From positions 1 through 64,000 of the forward strand of contig JAMPIV010018969.1 of the NCBI GenBank assembly GCA_024509875.1: a stretch of DNA of 64,000 bases, given 5' to 3'. The notes under the pieces were generated by a model. The model did not search any database, had not been told where the DNA came from, and worked only from the letters and a program-made list of their open reading frames with translations. The position numbers and the translations under genes were made by a program. The stretch comes from Oreohelix idahoensis. Lineage: Eukaryota > Mollusca > Gastropoda > Stylommatophora > Oreohelicidae. Every line of letters starts with the position of its first letter. Positions within the stretch are counted from its first letter, which is position 1. This document shows positions 22,613 to 38,610 of the stretch, in pieces.

Positions 22613-24875
22613 TGTGGTGAAGTGAGATGTTATAAATATTTATAGATAAACAATTTAATTTATTCCACCACACTTGACAACACTGTGACACTCACATACA
22701 TAAAACACTCTACAAGGATATCTTAAAGGAGTCACTGATAACTTTTCAAATAACAATATGTATTCATTGCTGTCATGAATGAATATGTGTCCTGATTCAA
22801 ATACAAAGGGAACCAGGAATCACAATCAATTTTAATTACAAGTTATATGTATAGAATTTATCAATATGAATATTGTAGTGACATATATTATTAAAAGTAT
22901 CCTATGTGTGTCAGTTGTGTAGTAGTAATATGAGGTAATACTGGTTTTATTTGGTTCAAGCTCTGTTGGTATTTGTCATCATGACTTCAATAGTTTGTCT
23001 TTATTGGAACTAGTATTGGAGATGTTCTCAGTTCCTGATATTAAAACAATTTACTTCCCCTCTTAAGTTTATGTTACAATGTTATTTTAAGATGGGGGTA
23101 CATAATTTTGAGCTCAGCTGGCCACATCAGCTTATCTTGCGTGATGGCGGCAGGAAAAGACTCCTCTGCTCGATTTCTCCCCTGGGCTCTGGAGACACCT
23201 CACTGATAGCTAAATGGACCAAGGAGTATGCTGTCCGACTCTGGATTCAGCAAAGCTCTGACCAGGTGCTGCTCAATACCATCAAGACCACGGTCCCTGA
23301 AAACAAGAAGGATGTACCTTCTACGTCATAACTAATTTATACTCTCTTTTTACACTGAGCACAATACATCACAAACATTGAGTTCAGAGCGTTAGGCCAA
23401 CTGTCAGCTTCATCTGAAATACTTTATACCAGTATTAACCTCCTTAATGGTTACTACGCCTCTGCACTTCCAGCATTATTTCTTTCTAGTCAATCATCTA
23501 GGTGTCAGTGTACTGTTTGGCCATTCCATGCCGTTTTACTTTCCTCCGACACCTTCTGTTCAGGCTGGAGCATTATAGGCTTTACATCATGTTTGCTACT
23601 GAACTACACATATATACAGGCATAAATTAACAATTCACATTCAATTTTCATTAAAAGATACTGAATGTTTCAAGCTTACCACAATTCATAGAATAAACAC
23701 AGATACGTTGACTAGCAGTGAATTCTGGCACAATTACTGGCACAAATTCCCATCTGCTTATGTTCCAGGCTTTTATTTAGCAAAAATATGAGCTGGCTTC
23801 AACGCACTGTTGCTTTATCAAGCTTATTTGAACTAGTGGTCTCGAACTAACGCTCCTAAGTGATTATATCAGCGAGTCTGGCCAATGGAGCCACGTTTCG
23901 ACAAGTGTTTGAAAAAATGTTACCTTCCTACGTCTCCCCTAACAACCAAAGATAGTATTTATAGTCCGACCAATCGTGTTTAGTCTTATATTTGTTGCGC
24001 TCCAATCAATTTGGAGTTTACATGGTAGGCTATTTCCGTACGTAAGGTTTTTTCAAACACGTTATAAAAAAATTTTATGAGCAGAAATGATTTCATGCTG
24101 TCAGGCATCCCCACTATTTTATTTTGGTTATAACTTGTTAATTCCTAGACTATTTGCGTAACGTTTTACATATTCTTTGTCAGCAAGCCCTAAGGAACCC
24201 AAATATATATATTTAATAGAGCTAAAATGCTGCGTTCAAAATATGCAATTCCTTCTACCTCCTGTTTCGAAGATGTGCTGTCTGGGTACTGTAATGTTTT
24301 CAAACGTAAACCCATCTAATGTTATCTTTTCTAATAAGAGTTTTTCAGGATTTAAAAACCTAACTCTGGGAAGGTTAGTGTTTTTATCACTGTCCGTCCG
24401 AAAAAGTTAGTGCATGTGGCCTTACACGCGTGATAGTAGTAATTGTGTATCGCGTTACGCTTGTTGGGGGTGGCATTAATAGCGAGACGCGTGTTCAATT
24501 TTGCATGCGTTCGGCTTTATGCCTCTCCCTTCTCTCTATCCTTTAGTCCATCTGTCTTTAGTTACGCCGTGTATAAAATGGAATGAATGAAATATTAAAA
24601 TTAGGTCATAGTTCAACTTGCGTATCTCAAATGTTTTTCCAAGAAATACAGCACACGTTTCATTGAAGAAAGCGGGTAATAATATAGTAGGCTTTTACTA
24701 TCAACGTGAAAGCGTTACAATTTGCCGACGAAGCATAAAACAAAGGGGATTTCGAGTACTGTCATTGTGACAGCACTGTTCTTTACCATTCTTCTTCCTT
24801 TCTTTATTATATGTATTTATTAGGCTTTATATTTACCTGATAATTTATATATGTGGATTAGAATATTTCACGACA
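22613..24875 (-). repeat. 5' LTR of element A
   Basis: 2263 bp, collinear with 16392-18847 except for loss of the equivalent of 16425-16618 (194 bp) and one single-base difference in length. By eye I counted about half a dozen substitutions over the shared part. Confidence 0.94.
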
Positions 24876-24942
24876 ACGATGATGATACTAATTATGATGA
24901 TGATGGTGATACTAATTATGATGATGATGGTGTTACTAATTA
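24876..24942. repeat. 24-bp tandem array, continuation beyond element A
   Basis: The target duplication ACGAT (24876-24880) and then about 2.5 units of the same array as 14105-16391. The array stops at about 24942, where CTGAAGCACATT begins, possibly the left end of the Tc1-like element. Confidence 0.9.
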
Positions 24943-25240
24943 TACTGAAGCACATTAAAAACGCACCACTATTATATATACTGATGCCGAGAAGCTGGAA
25001 AAACAAAGTGTGGGAATGGATTTTCCCCGTGTTTGTCATGAGGTAGAGAGCGAATGGCTGCTGGAATGGACAGTGCATGATTCAATCCACGGGTGTGTGT
25101 ACAGACTACATGAAAACAATGAAAGTTACACGTGCAACACGATTCCCAACAGCTATGACCCTGAAAATGTGTATGCGTTGTGGCAGTATACTCGGTATAA
25201 AAAGGCCGTTGAGACAAAACACCCAGTACATGTGCTTGAA

Positions 25241-25576
25241 ATGCCACGACTATCTGAAAACGACTGCCAACGAGCCATTGGTATGTTGGAGACCGGAACG
25301 AGCTCGCGGGCCATTGCCAGAAGGATGAATTGACACCACAGCACTATTGTACGTCTCAATGGTCGTTACGGAACCACTGACAGTGCCCGGGATAGACTTC
25401 GGAGTGGCCAACCACGAGTTATTACCCCTGCGCAAGATCGTCATATTGTGCTGAGTCACCTAAGGAATCTTTCTCTCCCGGCAAGTCAAACAGCAAGCGC
25501 AATAGTGGGTAGACGTGGGCAAATCTCTCGAATGACAGTCATACGACGACTCAGAGATACAGGCCTTACTGCAAGA
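25241..25576 (+). pseudogene. Tc1-like transposase, N-terminal part (split by element B)
   Basis: From ATG at 25241 (MPRLSENDCQRAIGML) the protein follows the N-terminal DNA-binding domain of Tc1-family transposases: an HTH with SSRAIARRMN, then a second HTH with MTVIRRLRDTGL. An in-frame TGA interrupts it at about 25331. The gene is cut at 25577 by element B. It resumes at 35084 in the same frame after the CAAGA duplication. Upstream (24943-25240) is probably the element's left end, though no matching right inverted repeat was found. Confidence 0.85.
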
Positions 25577-28362
<2,786 letters not shown>

Positions 28363-28366
28363 AATG

Positions 28367-28444
28367 TGGGGTCGTTTCCGGGAATTGAACTAAAAATCCT
28401 GAGCAAGGACGACAAATGGGGTCTCGTCTATCGGGATTTTGAAC
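28367..28444 (+). promoter_or_regulatory. Primer-binding region of element B, two tRNA-like sites
   Basis: TGGGGTCGTTTCCGGGAATT begins four bases after the LTR. Its complement ends ACGACCCCA and carries TTCAATT exactly 23 bases from the CCA end, the spacing from T54 to the end of a real tRNA. A second site, TGGGGTCTCGTC at 28417-28444, resembles the primer site of element A. Both are preceded by ACGACAAATG, so the region looks duplicated. Confidence 0.55.
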
Positions 28445-29147
28445 TTTGAATAGGAAGACGAGACGACAATATCAGCTCGTCTGTAAGATTCTGTATTCTG
28501 ATATAGAGTAAGGTTGTGATTGTCTCATGGTTGTGTGTATCTTTAAAAATAATTTATCCCCTAGACGTACCGATCTGTTTATGGGCGTGCTGATCACACA
28601 AACTGATAAGTGTTTTTCCACAGCATTTGGAGCATTATACATTTGAGTTACAGGTTGATTTTGTCGGAATATATGTTAATTACTGATTTTGTAATACTAA
28701 ACGCTGGTAAAGTTTGTGAGTGTATAACATTCACAGGGTTCTGAAGAAGTAGGTGTTTGAGCTACGCTAAGGAAAGCGTTCAGACAAATACGTCCTGCTA
28801 ATTGCCTCCTTACCCTAACTGTCTTCAGGGGTGAACTTATAGTGGATTTTAAAAATTAAGGGAATTTTTATTTCTCCTTAAAATTTTTGCAATAATTATT
28901 TTGTTTCCACTGTAGCAACTTATTTTTCAGTGAGTAATCTTTACTACCATTTATTTGGCATAGTCGTCTGCATTAGGTGCTTTATTGCCGATTAATAGCA
29001 GCGATAGTTAGACACTATATTTTGGAGGAGGTATCCCAGGGTGAAGTATATCATCTTTTGATTTTGGTAATAACTCGTAAGTGGTAAGGAACCAGGGTAT
29101 CCTTTTGCTTAATTCTTTCTTGTCTAAGTCTCAGTCACCTATTTACT

Positions 29148-30197
29148 ATGGCAGAGAGGGCGAAGCTTAGGCAGATGCTCAGGGACGAAGCGAGAGAAGA
29201 AGGTTTGGACGGAGAAGAAGCGAAAGCTTTTGTCAGGGACGAACTGGAAAGATATGATGCGGAGAGGAAAGCAGCTGAAGCTAGAGAGCAGAAGAAAATT
29301 GAGGAAGAAATGGAAATTCGCAGGGCGAACGAAAGAGAGAAGGAGAGACAACACGAGGAAAGAGAGAAGGAGAGACAGCATGAGGAAAGAGAGAAGGAGA
29401 GACAGCATGAGGAAAGAGAGAAAGAGAGACAGCATGAGTTGGCTCTTAATACTCTAGAATTCCAAAGTCGTGGTGCTGCCTCTACCTCCAGCAATGGAGA
29501 GTTTTCTCCTCATTCTTCTTTAACCGATCCTTCGAACACACAATCTACTCATCTCACTGCTATGTCTTTTCCGCTAGAATCTTTCCCTTGTCCAAATGAG
29601 AAGATTGACACGTATCTAGAAAAATTTGAGAAAATTGCAACTCTATACGGTTTAGAGAGGTCGCGTTGGAATATGAAGCTTTCTCGGGCGCTGAAAAGCA
29701 GTGCGTATGATGTTTACGCCATACTGGAAAGCAGCCAACAAGACAACTATGATGTGTTGAAGAAAGCGTTACTGGAGCGCTTTGAAATGAATGCTCGCAA
29801 ATTTTTGCAACTGTTTCGCAACAGTAGGAAGGAGAGGTCTGAAACTTTTCAGCAGTTCTCGTCTCGTTTAAAGGGATATCTGACAAAGTGCCTTGAGCTT
29901 TCACAGCTCCCCTCTACCTATGAAGGTCTGGAGGAATTTGTTATAAAAGAACAAATAAAGAACACTTTGTCTGCTGATACCCGGAGATTTCTAGCTGAGC
30001 AGGGTGCAGAAAAGCTTGAAGACATCTTAGAAAAGTCTGAGCGATATCACAATGCGCTGGCTGAACTGCCGGCCACAAAACGTAAACCGACAGAAGAGCA
30101 TTTTCGGAAAAATAATCTAGACCAATCTTCTCATGCTTCTCATGCTTCTAATCAGAATAACCACAGAGAAACTGGATCTCAAAACCCCCCCTCCTGA
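29148..30197 (+). CDS. gag: Element B Gag
   Basis: 349 residues from MAERAKLRQML. Residues about 40-100 are a highly charged coiled coil with four EREKERQHE repeats. The core (about 135-315) contains SFPCPNEKIDTYLEKFEKIA, an YDVLKKALLERFE segment and LAEQGAEKLEDILEKSERY, clearly homologous to the Gag core of A. The frame ends just after a run of seven C (30186-30192). No CCHC knuckle is visible in this frame. The following frame (from about 30190) continues the polyprotein, so either the C run has slipped or it supports frameshifting. Confidence 0.85.
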   Translation: MAERAKLRQMLRDEAREEGLDGEEAKAFVRDELERYDAERKAAEAREQKKIEEEMEIRRANEREKERQHEEREKERQHEEREKERQHEEREKERQHELALNTLEFQSRGAASTSSNGEFSPHSSLTDPSNTQSTHLTAMSFPLESFPCPNEKIDTYLEKFEKIATLYGLERSRWNMKLSRALKSSAYDVYAILESSQQDNYDVLKKALLERFEMNARKFLQLFRNSRKERSETFQQFSSRLKGYLTKCLELSQLPSTYEGLEEFVIKEQIKNTLSADTRRFLAEQGAEKLEDILEKSERYHNALAELPATKRKPTEEHFRKNNLDQSSHASHASNQNNHRETGSQNPPS

Positions 30198-30760
30198 AAA
30201 ATCCAAGTTCTACAAAAACAAGTACCACAACCACAGTAAACAGTCTGATCAACCCGACCGCCCTTCATGGCAGCGTGGCCAGAAAGGTCAAGGTGGCAAA
30301 GGGAGAACTCCTGCGTGCGGGACTAATGATCAGAGTGAGCACACCGAGCCTAAACGCATCGGATGCTTACTAACAGTCTCGCAAGGCGGAATTATTGACA
30401 GTGATTCCCAACCTGTTGGGGATACACCCTCAACGCGAGGTACTGTTACACTGAACGGTTCTCAAACTTTTTGTTTATTTGACACGGGGCTTTCTTATGA
30501 TTGCATTGTTGCCAGAAACCTGGTTAAACCCGGTCAAGAGACAGGAGAGACCGTCGAACTTTGTGGAGTTTCTAAGAGTGATGCACCTACAGCGCTTCCC
30601 ATCGCACTGGTGGAGATCCACTCTGAGTTTGTCAGAGGCGTGATCAAAGCGGCTGTTATGGATGACCCCATCTACCCAGTCATACTTGGCGGTACATACA
30701 TGTTTATTGGGAAACCGGAAGAGCCGATTGTGGCAGCAGTAACTACAAGAGGGCAAACCA
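30193..30760 (+). CDS. pol: Element B aspartic protease region
   Basis: Within the frame open from 30133 to 31068. A lysine/glutamine-rich linker is followed by the retropepsin signature FCLFDTGLSYDCIVA (catalytic Asp in DTG) and, about 75 residues on, YPVILGGTYMF, the hydrophobic-Gly motif near the end of the fold. It would process Gag and Pol. Family A/D/E lacks this domain at exactly this place. Confidence 0.8.
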
Positions 30761-32271
30761 AGAAGGAACGGGAACCTGCGCCTAATTTGTTACCTATGGA
30801 ACTTAAAGAAGAGCAACAAAAGGACCCTACTTTTGCACCCTGCTTTAGGAAACTGCCCATGGCTAAGGAACCCACACAGCACGGGGACATTTTTTCTAAG
30901 GATGGCGTACTTTATCGCAGAACGGGCACGCCTGACCAAGGTTACAATCAGCTCCTAGTACCGAAACAGTACAGAAGCCAAATTCTAGAAATGGGGCACT
31001 CTCTTCCCTTCAGCGGACACATGGGACAGAAAGCCACAAACCAACGGATAACCACTCATTATTGGTAGCCAGGAGTAAATACTGATATTATCAGGTATGT
31101 CAAATCCTGTGCCCAGTGCCAACGTGTGCCACCCAAGCAACGGGCACTCCCAGTCTCTTTGGGTGAAATGCCAATAGTGGGAACACCATTCGAACGGGTT
31201 GTGATCGACATTTTAGGACCCTTAGAAAGGACTAAAAGAAGGAACAGGTTTATCCGGACCTTAGTCGACACATGCACTTTATGGGCAGAAGCTAACCCGC
31301 TAACATGCGCAGATGCCAAGCATGTCGCAGAAGCCCTCGTGCAGATTTTCACTCGGTTGGGATTCCCTCAACAAGTGTTGACGGATAACGGATCTCCATA
31401 CCGAACCCTGTTGATGGATGAGATCGTTAAGATCTTGAGAGACCAACACATCTACACAAAGCCTTATACTCCGGCCGGAAATGTGCTCGTGGAACGTGTT
31501 AATGGAAACCTCAACATGATGTTAAGTAAACTGGCACAAGTGAAACCTGAAGATTGAGATCTTTGTATTCCTGCAGCTTTATTTGGCTACAGAGAATCTC
31601 CTCATACTTCCACAGGATTTCGGCCAGCTACGCTTTTATTCGGCAGACTCATTAAGGGCCCACTCGAAGCCTTACTTTGGTCGCTGGCAGACCAGAAGGC
31701 AGATGAGACAGTTGTCTCAGCCAGTAAATACGTATCGGATTTAAAGAAAAGGTTGAAACTAGGATGGGACCTAGCAACGACTAACTTTAAACGAGCACGC
31801 ACAAAACACGCTAACCGATACAGGAAAGTCGCGAAAGAGAGAGAACTGGAAGCAGGAGAGAAAGTTTTGGTGTTACTCCCTACCGGGAACAACCAACTGA
31901 GGATCGGATGACAAGGGCCGTTTACCGTCCTGGAAAAGATTTCTAAGGCTAACTACCAGATCTCTATTGAAGGAAAGGAGAAGGTTTTCCATTTAAATCT
32001 GTTAAAGAGATACTTGGAAAGACCGGGGCCGACCTCCGAACATCTCCTGACGATCGCCAAAATTGACGAAGATGACGTTAGTGGCTGGGAAATTCCACCG
32101 CAATCACACGAAATCTTTCAAAAATGTCAAAAGCGGCGACGCTCTTTTAAGCGCGCATGGGAGACATTCAAGAGAAAGGAAACTTTGGGAGTAGACTTGA
32201 GTAGGAATTGGACAGAGATGGAGGGGGAGATGAGAGGGAAGAGGCCAGACACCCTGAAGCTACGGATATAA
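30761..32271 (+). pseudogene. pol: Element B integrase with C-terminal tail, three stops
   Basis: The pre-integrase zinc-binding domain keeps His-His (MGHSLPFSGHMG) and Cys-Cys (KSCAQCQ). The catalytic core keeps Asp 31207 (IDILGP), Asp 31384 (TDNGS) and Glu 31492 (VERVNG), with D-35-E spacing for the last pair. The C-terminal domain with EAGEKVLVLLP and QGPFTVLEK runs to HLNLLKRYLERP near 32020. A tail of about 80 basic residues of unknown role follows. Stops interrupt at 31066 (TAG), 31555 (TGA) and 31909 (TGA); the two TGA look like former Trp codons. RT should follow but does not. Confidence 0.85.
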
Positions 32272-32315
32272 GAAATTTAATTCCATAACGTAGACATGGA
32301 GTGCTTCCATATCTT

Positions 32316-32325
32316 AAAGGGGGGA
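32316..32325 (+). promoter_or_regulatory. Polypurine tract of element B
   Basis: AAAGGGGGGA lies five bases before the 3' LTR start TGACCCAGAG. Confidence 0.65.
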
Positions 32326-32330
32326 CGTTC

Positions 32331-35078
<2,748 letters not shown>

Positions 35079-35083
35079 CAAGA

Positions 35084-35773
35084 CGACCTTATGTTGGGCC
35101 AAACTTGACTCACAGACATCGTCAGCAGCGCCTGCAATGGGCAGAGCCACATGGCAGATGGACTAGACTGCAGTGGAATGCTGTCCTATTCACAGACGAG
35201 AGCAGATTCAACATATCCTTTGCTGGTGGACGTATGCGGATTTGGCGACGGTGTGAAGAGCGCTTTGCAGATTGCTGTGTTCGTCAGCACAACCGATTTG
35301 GAGGTGGCAGTATTCACATTTGGGGAGGATTCAGTTTTCACCATCGCTTGCCTCTTCACGTCTTCCGTGGAAATGTTAATGCTGTGATATATCGAGATGT
35401 GGCTCTGGATGCATTGGTTGCTCCTGCGTTCACAGATTATCCAGACTTGCAGATTCTCCAGCAGGATAACGCAAGTGCGCACACCGCATGCATTACGCAG
35501 CAATATCTACAGCAGCAGAACATTGTGACGATTGATTGGCCTGCCGTATCACCAGACATGTCCCCTATAGAACATCTGTGGGACGAGCTTGGACGCAGAG
35601 TCTACAGGCAAGGTTCTCCAGCTAATCTGCAACAGCTCGAAGCTGCTCTTACACGTGAATGGGACTTGATTCCCCTGGAATTTCCTTCAGAGACTTGTGC
35701 GTTCCATGCGGAGCCGCTGCCAAGCTTGTTTGCAAGCACACGGTGGACATACCAGATAGTGAGGATAGTGTGA
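35084..35773 (+). pseudogene. Tc1-like transposase, catalytic C-terminal part
   Basis: Continues the gene cut at 25576. LFTDES gives the first Asp, QQDNASAH the second, and SPIEHLWDELGRR the Glu with exactly 34 residues between Asp and Glu: the DD34E class of Tc1 transposases. Both halves add up to about 340 codons, normal for the family. It was already carrying a stop in its N-terminal part and is now separated by 9.5 kb, so it is dead. Confidence 0.9.
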
Positions 35774-35928
35774 ATGAATTTTTTTATTGGTTGCATTTTT
35801 GGTTTTCTCCCTTGCCTGCACAGAATGCAATGAATTTCATAACAATCAAATGTAAAAATTAATGACCAGCATGGATTCATAGGAAAATGAATAAAGATTC
35901 CAAGTATGTAAACTTGTAAACACTTATA

Positions 35929-35985
35929 CAGTAGACATTCAAAAATCCGGCAACCTCCGGACCTGAGGAGTGCCGGATTTTTGAA
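35929..35985. repeat. Terminal-repeat-like hairpin, possibly a pogo/Tigger-type transposon end
   Basis: TACAGTAGACATTC is followed by 15-bp inverted arms: TTCAAAAATCCGGCA at 35938-35952 and its complement at 35971-35985, with an 18-base loop. A CAGTA start with an ATCCGG hairpin resembles ends of pogo-like elements. No partner end was found. Confidence 0.4.
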
Positions 35986-36112
35986 AATGCCTGATTTTTT
36001 ATGGTTATATATTCTTTATATATGTAACAGAAAATGACTACCTGTACACTTTAACTGCGATCGACAATGCACGATGTTTACGTTTTACACCACTTCTTTT
36101 ATTTGCTGAATC

Positions 36113-37132
36113 TGACGATGGTGATACTAATTATGTTGACGATGGTTATACTAATTATGAAGACAATGGTGATACTTATTATGATGATGATGGTGATACT
36201 ACTTATGATGACGATGGTGATGATTATGATCATACTAATTATGATTATGCTTGGTGATGCTAATTATGATGATAATGTTGATACTAATTATGATGACGAA
36301 AATCATGCTAATTGTGATGACGATGGTGATGATTATGATGATACTAATTGTAATGACGATTATGATAATAATTATGATGACGATGATGATACTAATTATG
36401 ATGACGATGGTGATACTAATTATGATGATTATGATGATACTAATTATGATGACAATTTTGATACTAATTATGATGACGATTAATTATGATGACTACAGTG
36501 ATGATTATGAGGGTACTAATTATGATGACGATGGTGATACTAATTATGATGACGATGGTGATACTAATTATGATGACGATGGTGATACTAATTATGATGA
36601 CATTGGTGATACTAATTATGATGACGATGGTGATACTAATTGTGATGACGATGGTGATGATTATGATGATACTATTTATGATGACGATGGTGATGCTAAT
36701 TATGATGACGATGATGATACTAATTATGATGACGATGATGATACTAATTATCATGATTATGATGATACTAATTATGATGACGATGGTGATACTAATTGTG
36801 ATGACGATGGTGATGATACTAATTATGATTACGCTTGATTATACTAATTATGATGACGATGGTGATACTAATTATGATGTCGAAAATCATACTAATTGTG
36901 ATGACGATGGTGATAATCATGATGATACTTATTATGATGACGATGGTGATACTACTTATGATGACGATGATGATACTAATTATGATGACGATGATGATAC
37001 TAATTATGATGACAATGATGATACTAATTATGATGACGATGGTGATGATTATGATGATACTAATTATGATTACGCTTGGTGATACTAATTGTGATGACGA
37101 TGATGATACTAATTATGATGACGATGATGATC
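36113..37132. repeat. 24-bp tandem array (second block)
   Basis: About 42 units of the same 24-bp repeat as 14105-16391, same orientation, including the GACGAAAATCATG/A variant (36295, and a mutated copy near 36880). The two blocks were probably one array, separated by elements A and B and the Tc1 element. Asp-rich open frames here are repeat artefacts. Confidence 0.92.
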
Positions 37133-37136
37133 TGCA

Positions 37137-37758
37137 CCTCTTCTTACCTTCATATCTTGTAATGAAAAGGAAGAAAACAGAAGCGAAGTCCCCCAGGTTA
37201 AAGCAACTATATAGCGAACAGTACAGTCAGCTGGACAAGGAAGTTAAACGCCAAACCCGAGCCAACAAAAGGAATTTCTTAGACGATCTTGCAAGACAGG
37301 CAGAAGAGGCAGCACTGAGAAATGAACAAAGCACAGTATACAAAATAACTAAATTCATAGCGGAAAAAGAGGTGCAAACAATATTACATTAGTAAGAGAT
37401 AAGCAAGGAAATCTCATCACGACAGCAGATAGACAGGAAACAAGATGGGCAGAGCACTTCAGAGAAACTCTGAACAAGGAACCACCAGAGACACAATTGA
37501 ATGTTCCTGAGGCTGAAAACGATCTAGATGTAAATACAGACATTCCACGAAAAGAAGAAATCATCACAGCAATCAAAGGGTTAAAGAACGGAAAAGCTCC
37601 TGACCATGATAACTTAAATGCAGAGCTATTTAAGACATACCCTGAGCTAGCAGCAGAACTACGTATTAGAACCACTATTTGCACAAGTCTGGAAAACGGG
37701 GACAACACCATCAGAGTGGAACAAAGGAATAATTGTTAAATTGCCCAAGAAGGGAGAT
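37137..37758 (+). pseudogene. LINE RT fragment, left half (split by element C)
   Basis: Two frames together give the region between endonuclease and RT of a LINE: ADRQETRWAEHFRETLN, EIITAIKGLKNGKAPDHDNL (RT entry), then, after another shift, IVKLPKKGDPQ. It stops at 37758 where element C's LTR begins. The endonuclease is missing, so the copy is truncated next to the 24-bp array. Its partner is at 46761-47644. Confidence 0.85.
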
Positions 37759-38610
37759 CCCCAGTAAATCTCTGTGCGTTGGAATGACAGCAGAGTTCCT
37801 TGTTAGGTTCTGTGGACTCGGTTACAGGTAATACCGACTTTTTCCATTATTACGCTTTCGGTGGCAGAACATGTTAGAAGATTACCTAGTCTGTGAACTG
37901 CAACTCACCGGTCCTCCATTACAGAACATATATGTTGTGCTCAAGGTAGCCATCCAAGACTATTAGTCTTCATACCATCCAGAAATCCAGTGACGAAGAT
38001 ATATTGTGGGAGCCGCAGATTGGCGGCATATTTATGTCCACATAAGCATTACTGCAGGGTTGATGGTAACCTGCTTATCAGCAGTACACAGCCGACGTCA
38101 GAACGAGGCCTGTGTTTTCGGCTATTATACTACAGCCTGATAATGTGCAATTGGCGGGGAATGCCAAGTTGTACCTATGTGTCAAGGTGATTAAGGTATC
38201 TGACGCGTTTAGTCAGAGAGATCAGGCGGCATTTTTGAACTGTCATTGAATAACATTATTATTGACCATGCACGAATATTGGAATGTTTACCAGCCCTTT
38301 TGAACGCCTGATGTATTATTATTATCGATTTCCGGTCAGCATGACCTTGTTTGCAATGACTGTTCCTGTTGATGCTACTATGTGTGTTATCTTCAATAAA
38401 TGTTTTGAAACGTGCCTGCAGTGTTCAAGCATCCTTGACTACTGCATGTGAGTGTATGGGTTGCAGGGTCTACATATATACGAGCCTAAACACATTCGCG
38501 CCTTCATTCGCACCCACACTCAGTTCATCATAAGCTCGCACTGCACACCTAACAACATGTATACTGTCTTGGGCCAGTGATCACCTCAACAAGAGAAAAA
38601 GACAGTTACA
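37759..38610 (+). repeat. 5' LTR of element C, left end deleted
   Basis: Equivalent to 45909-46760 at a constant offset of 8150. It starts at CCCCAGT, a word also present at the LINE side of the junction. An AATAAA polyadenylation signal is at 38395-38400. Confidence 0.92.

Larger units (their letters stand above)
16392..24875 (-). mobile_element. Element A: Ty3/gypsy (Gmr1-like), young, internally deleted
   Basis: 8484 bp on the minus strand with both LTRs, a primer-binding site, a polypurine tract and the flanking duplication ACGAT (16387-16391 and 24876-24880). The insertion is inside the 24-bp array. Apart from a 194-bp deletion in the 5' LTR, the LTRs differ by only a handful of bases, so insertion was recent. 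Internally it has gag and the integrase C-terminal part, but the second half of RT and all RNase H are replaced by about 395 bp of foreign sequence. Protease and the integrase core are missing, as in E and D. Confidence 0.93.

Noticed and set aside
25010..25333. 107-codon frame as a separate gene
   Set aside because: Its second half is the Tc1 transposase N-terminus starting at 25241, and the first half has no recognisable content.
29135..29494. Minus-strand frames rich in Ser/Cys/Leu repeats opposite element B gag
   Set aside because: Antisense shadow of the EREKERQHE coiled-coil repeats.
36067..37392. Asp-rich open frames merging into KRKKTEAKSPRLKQLY
   Set aside because: Array translation running by chance into LINE coding sequence; not a fused gene.
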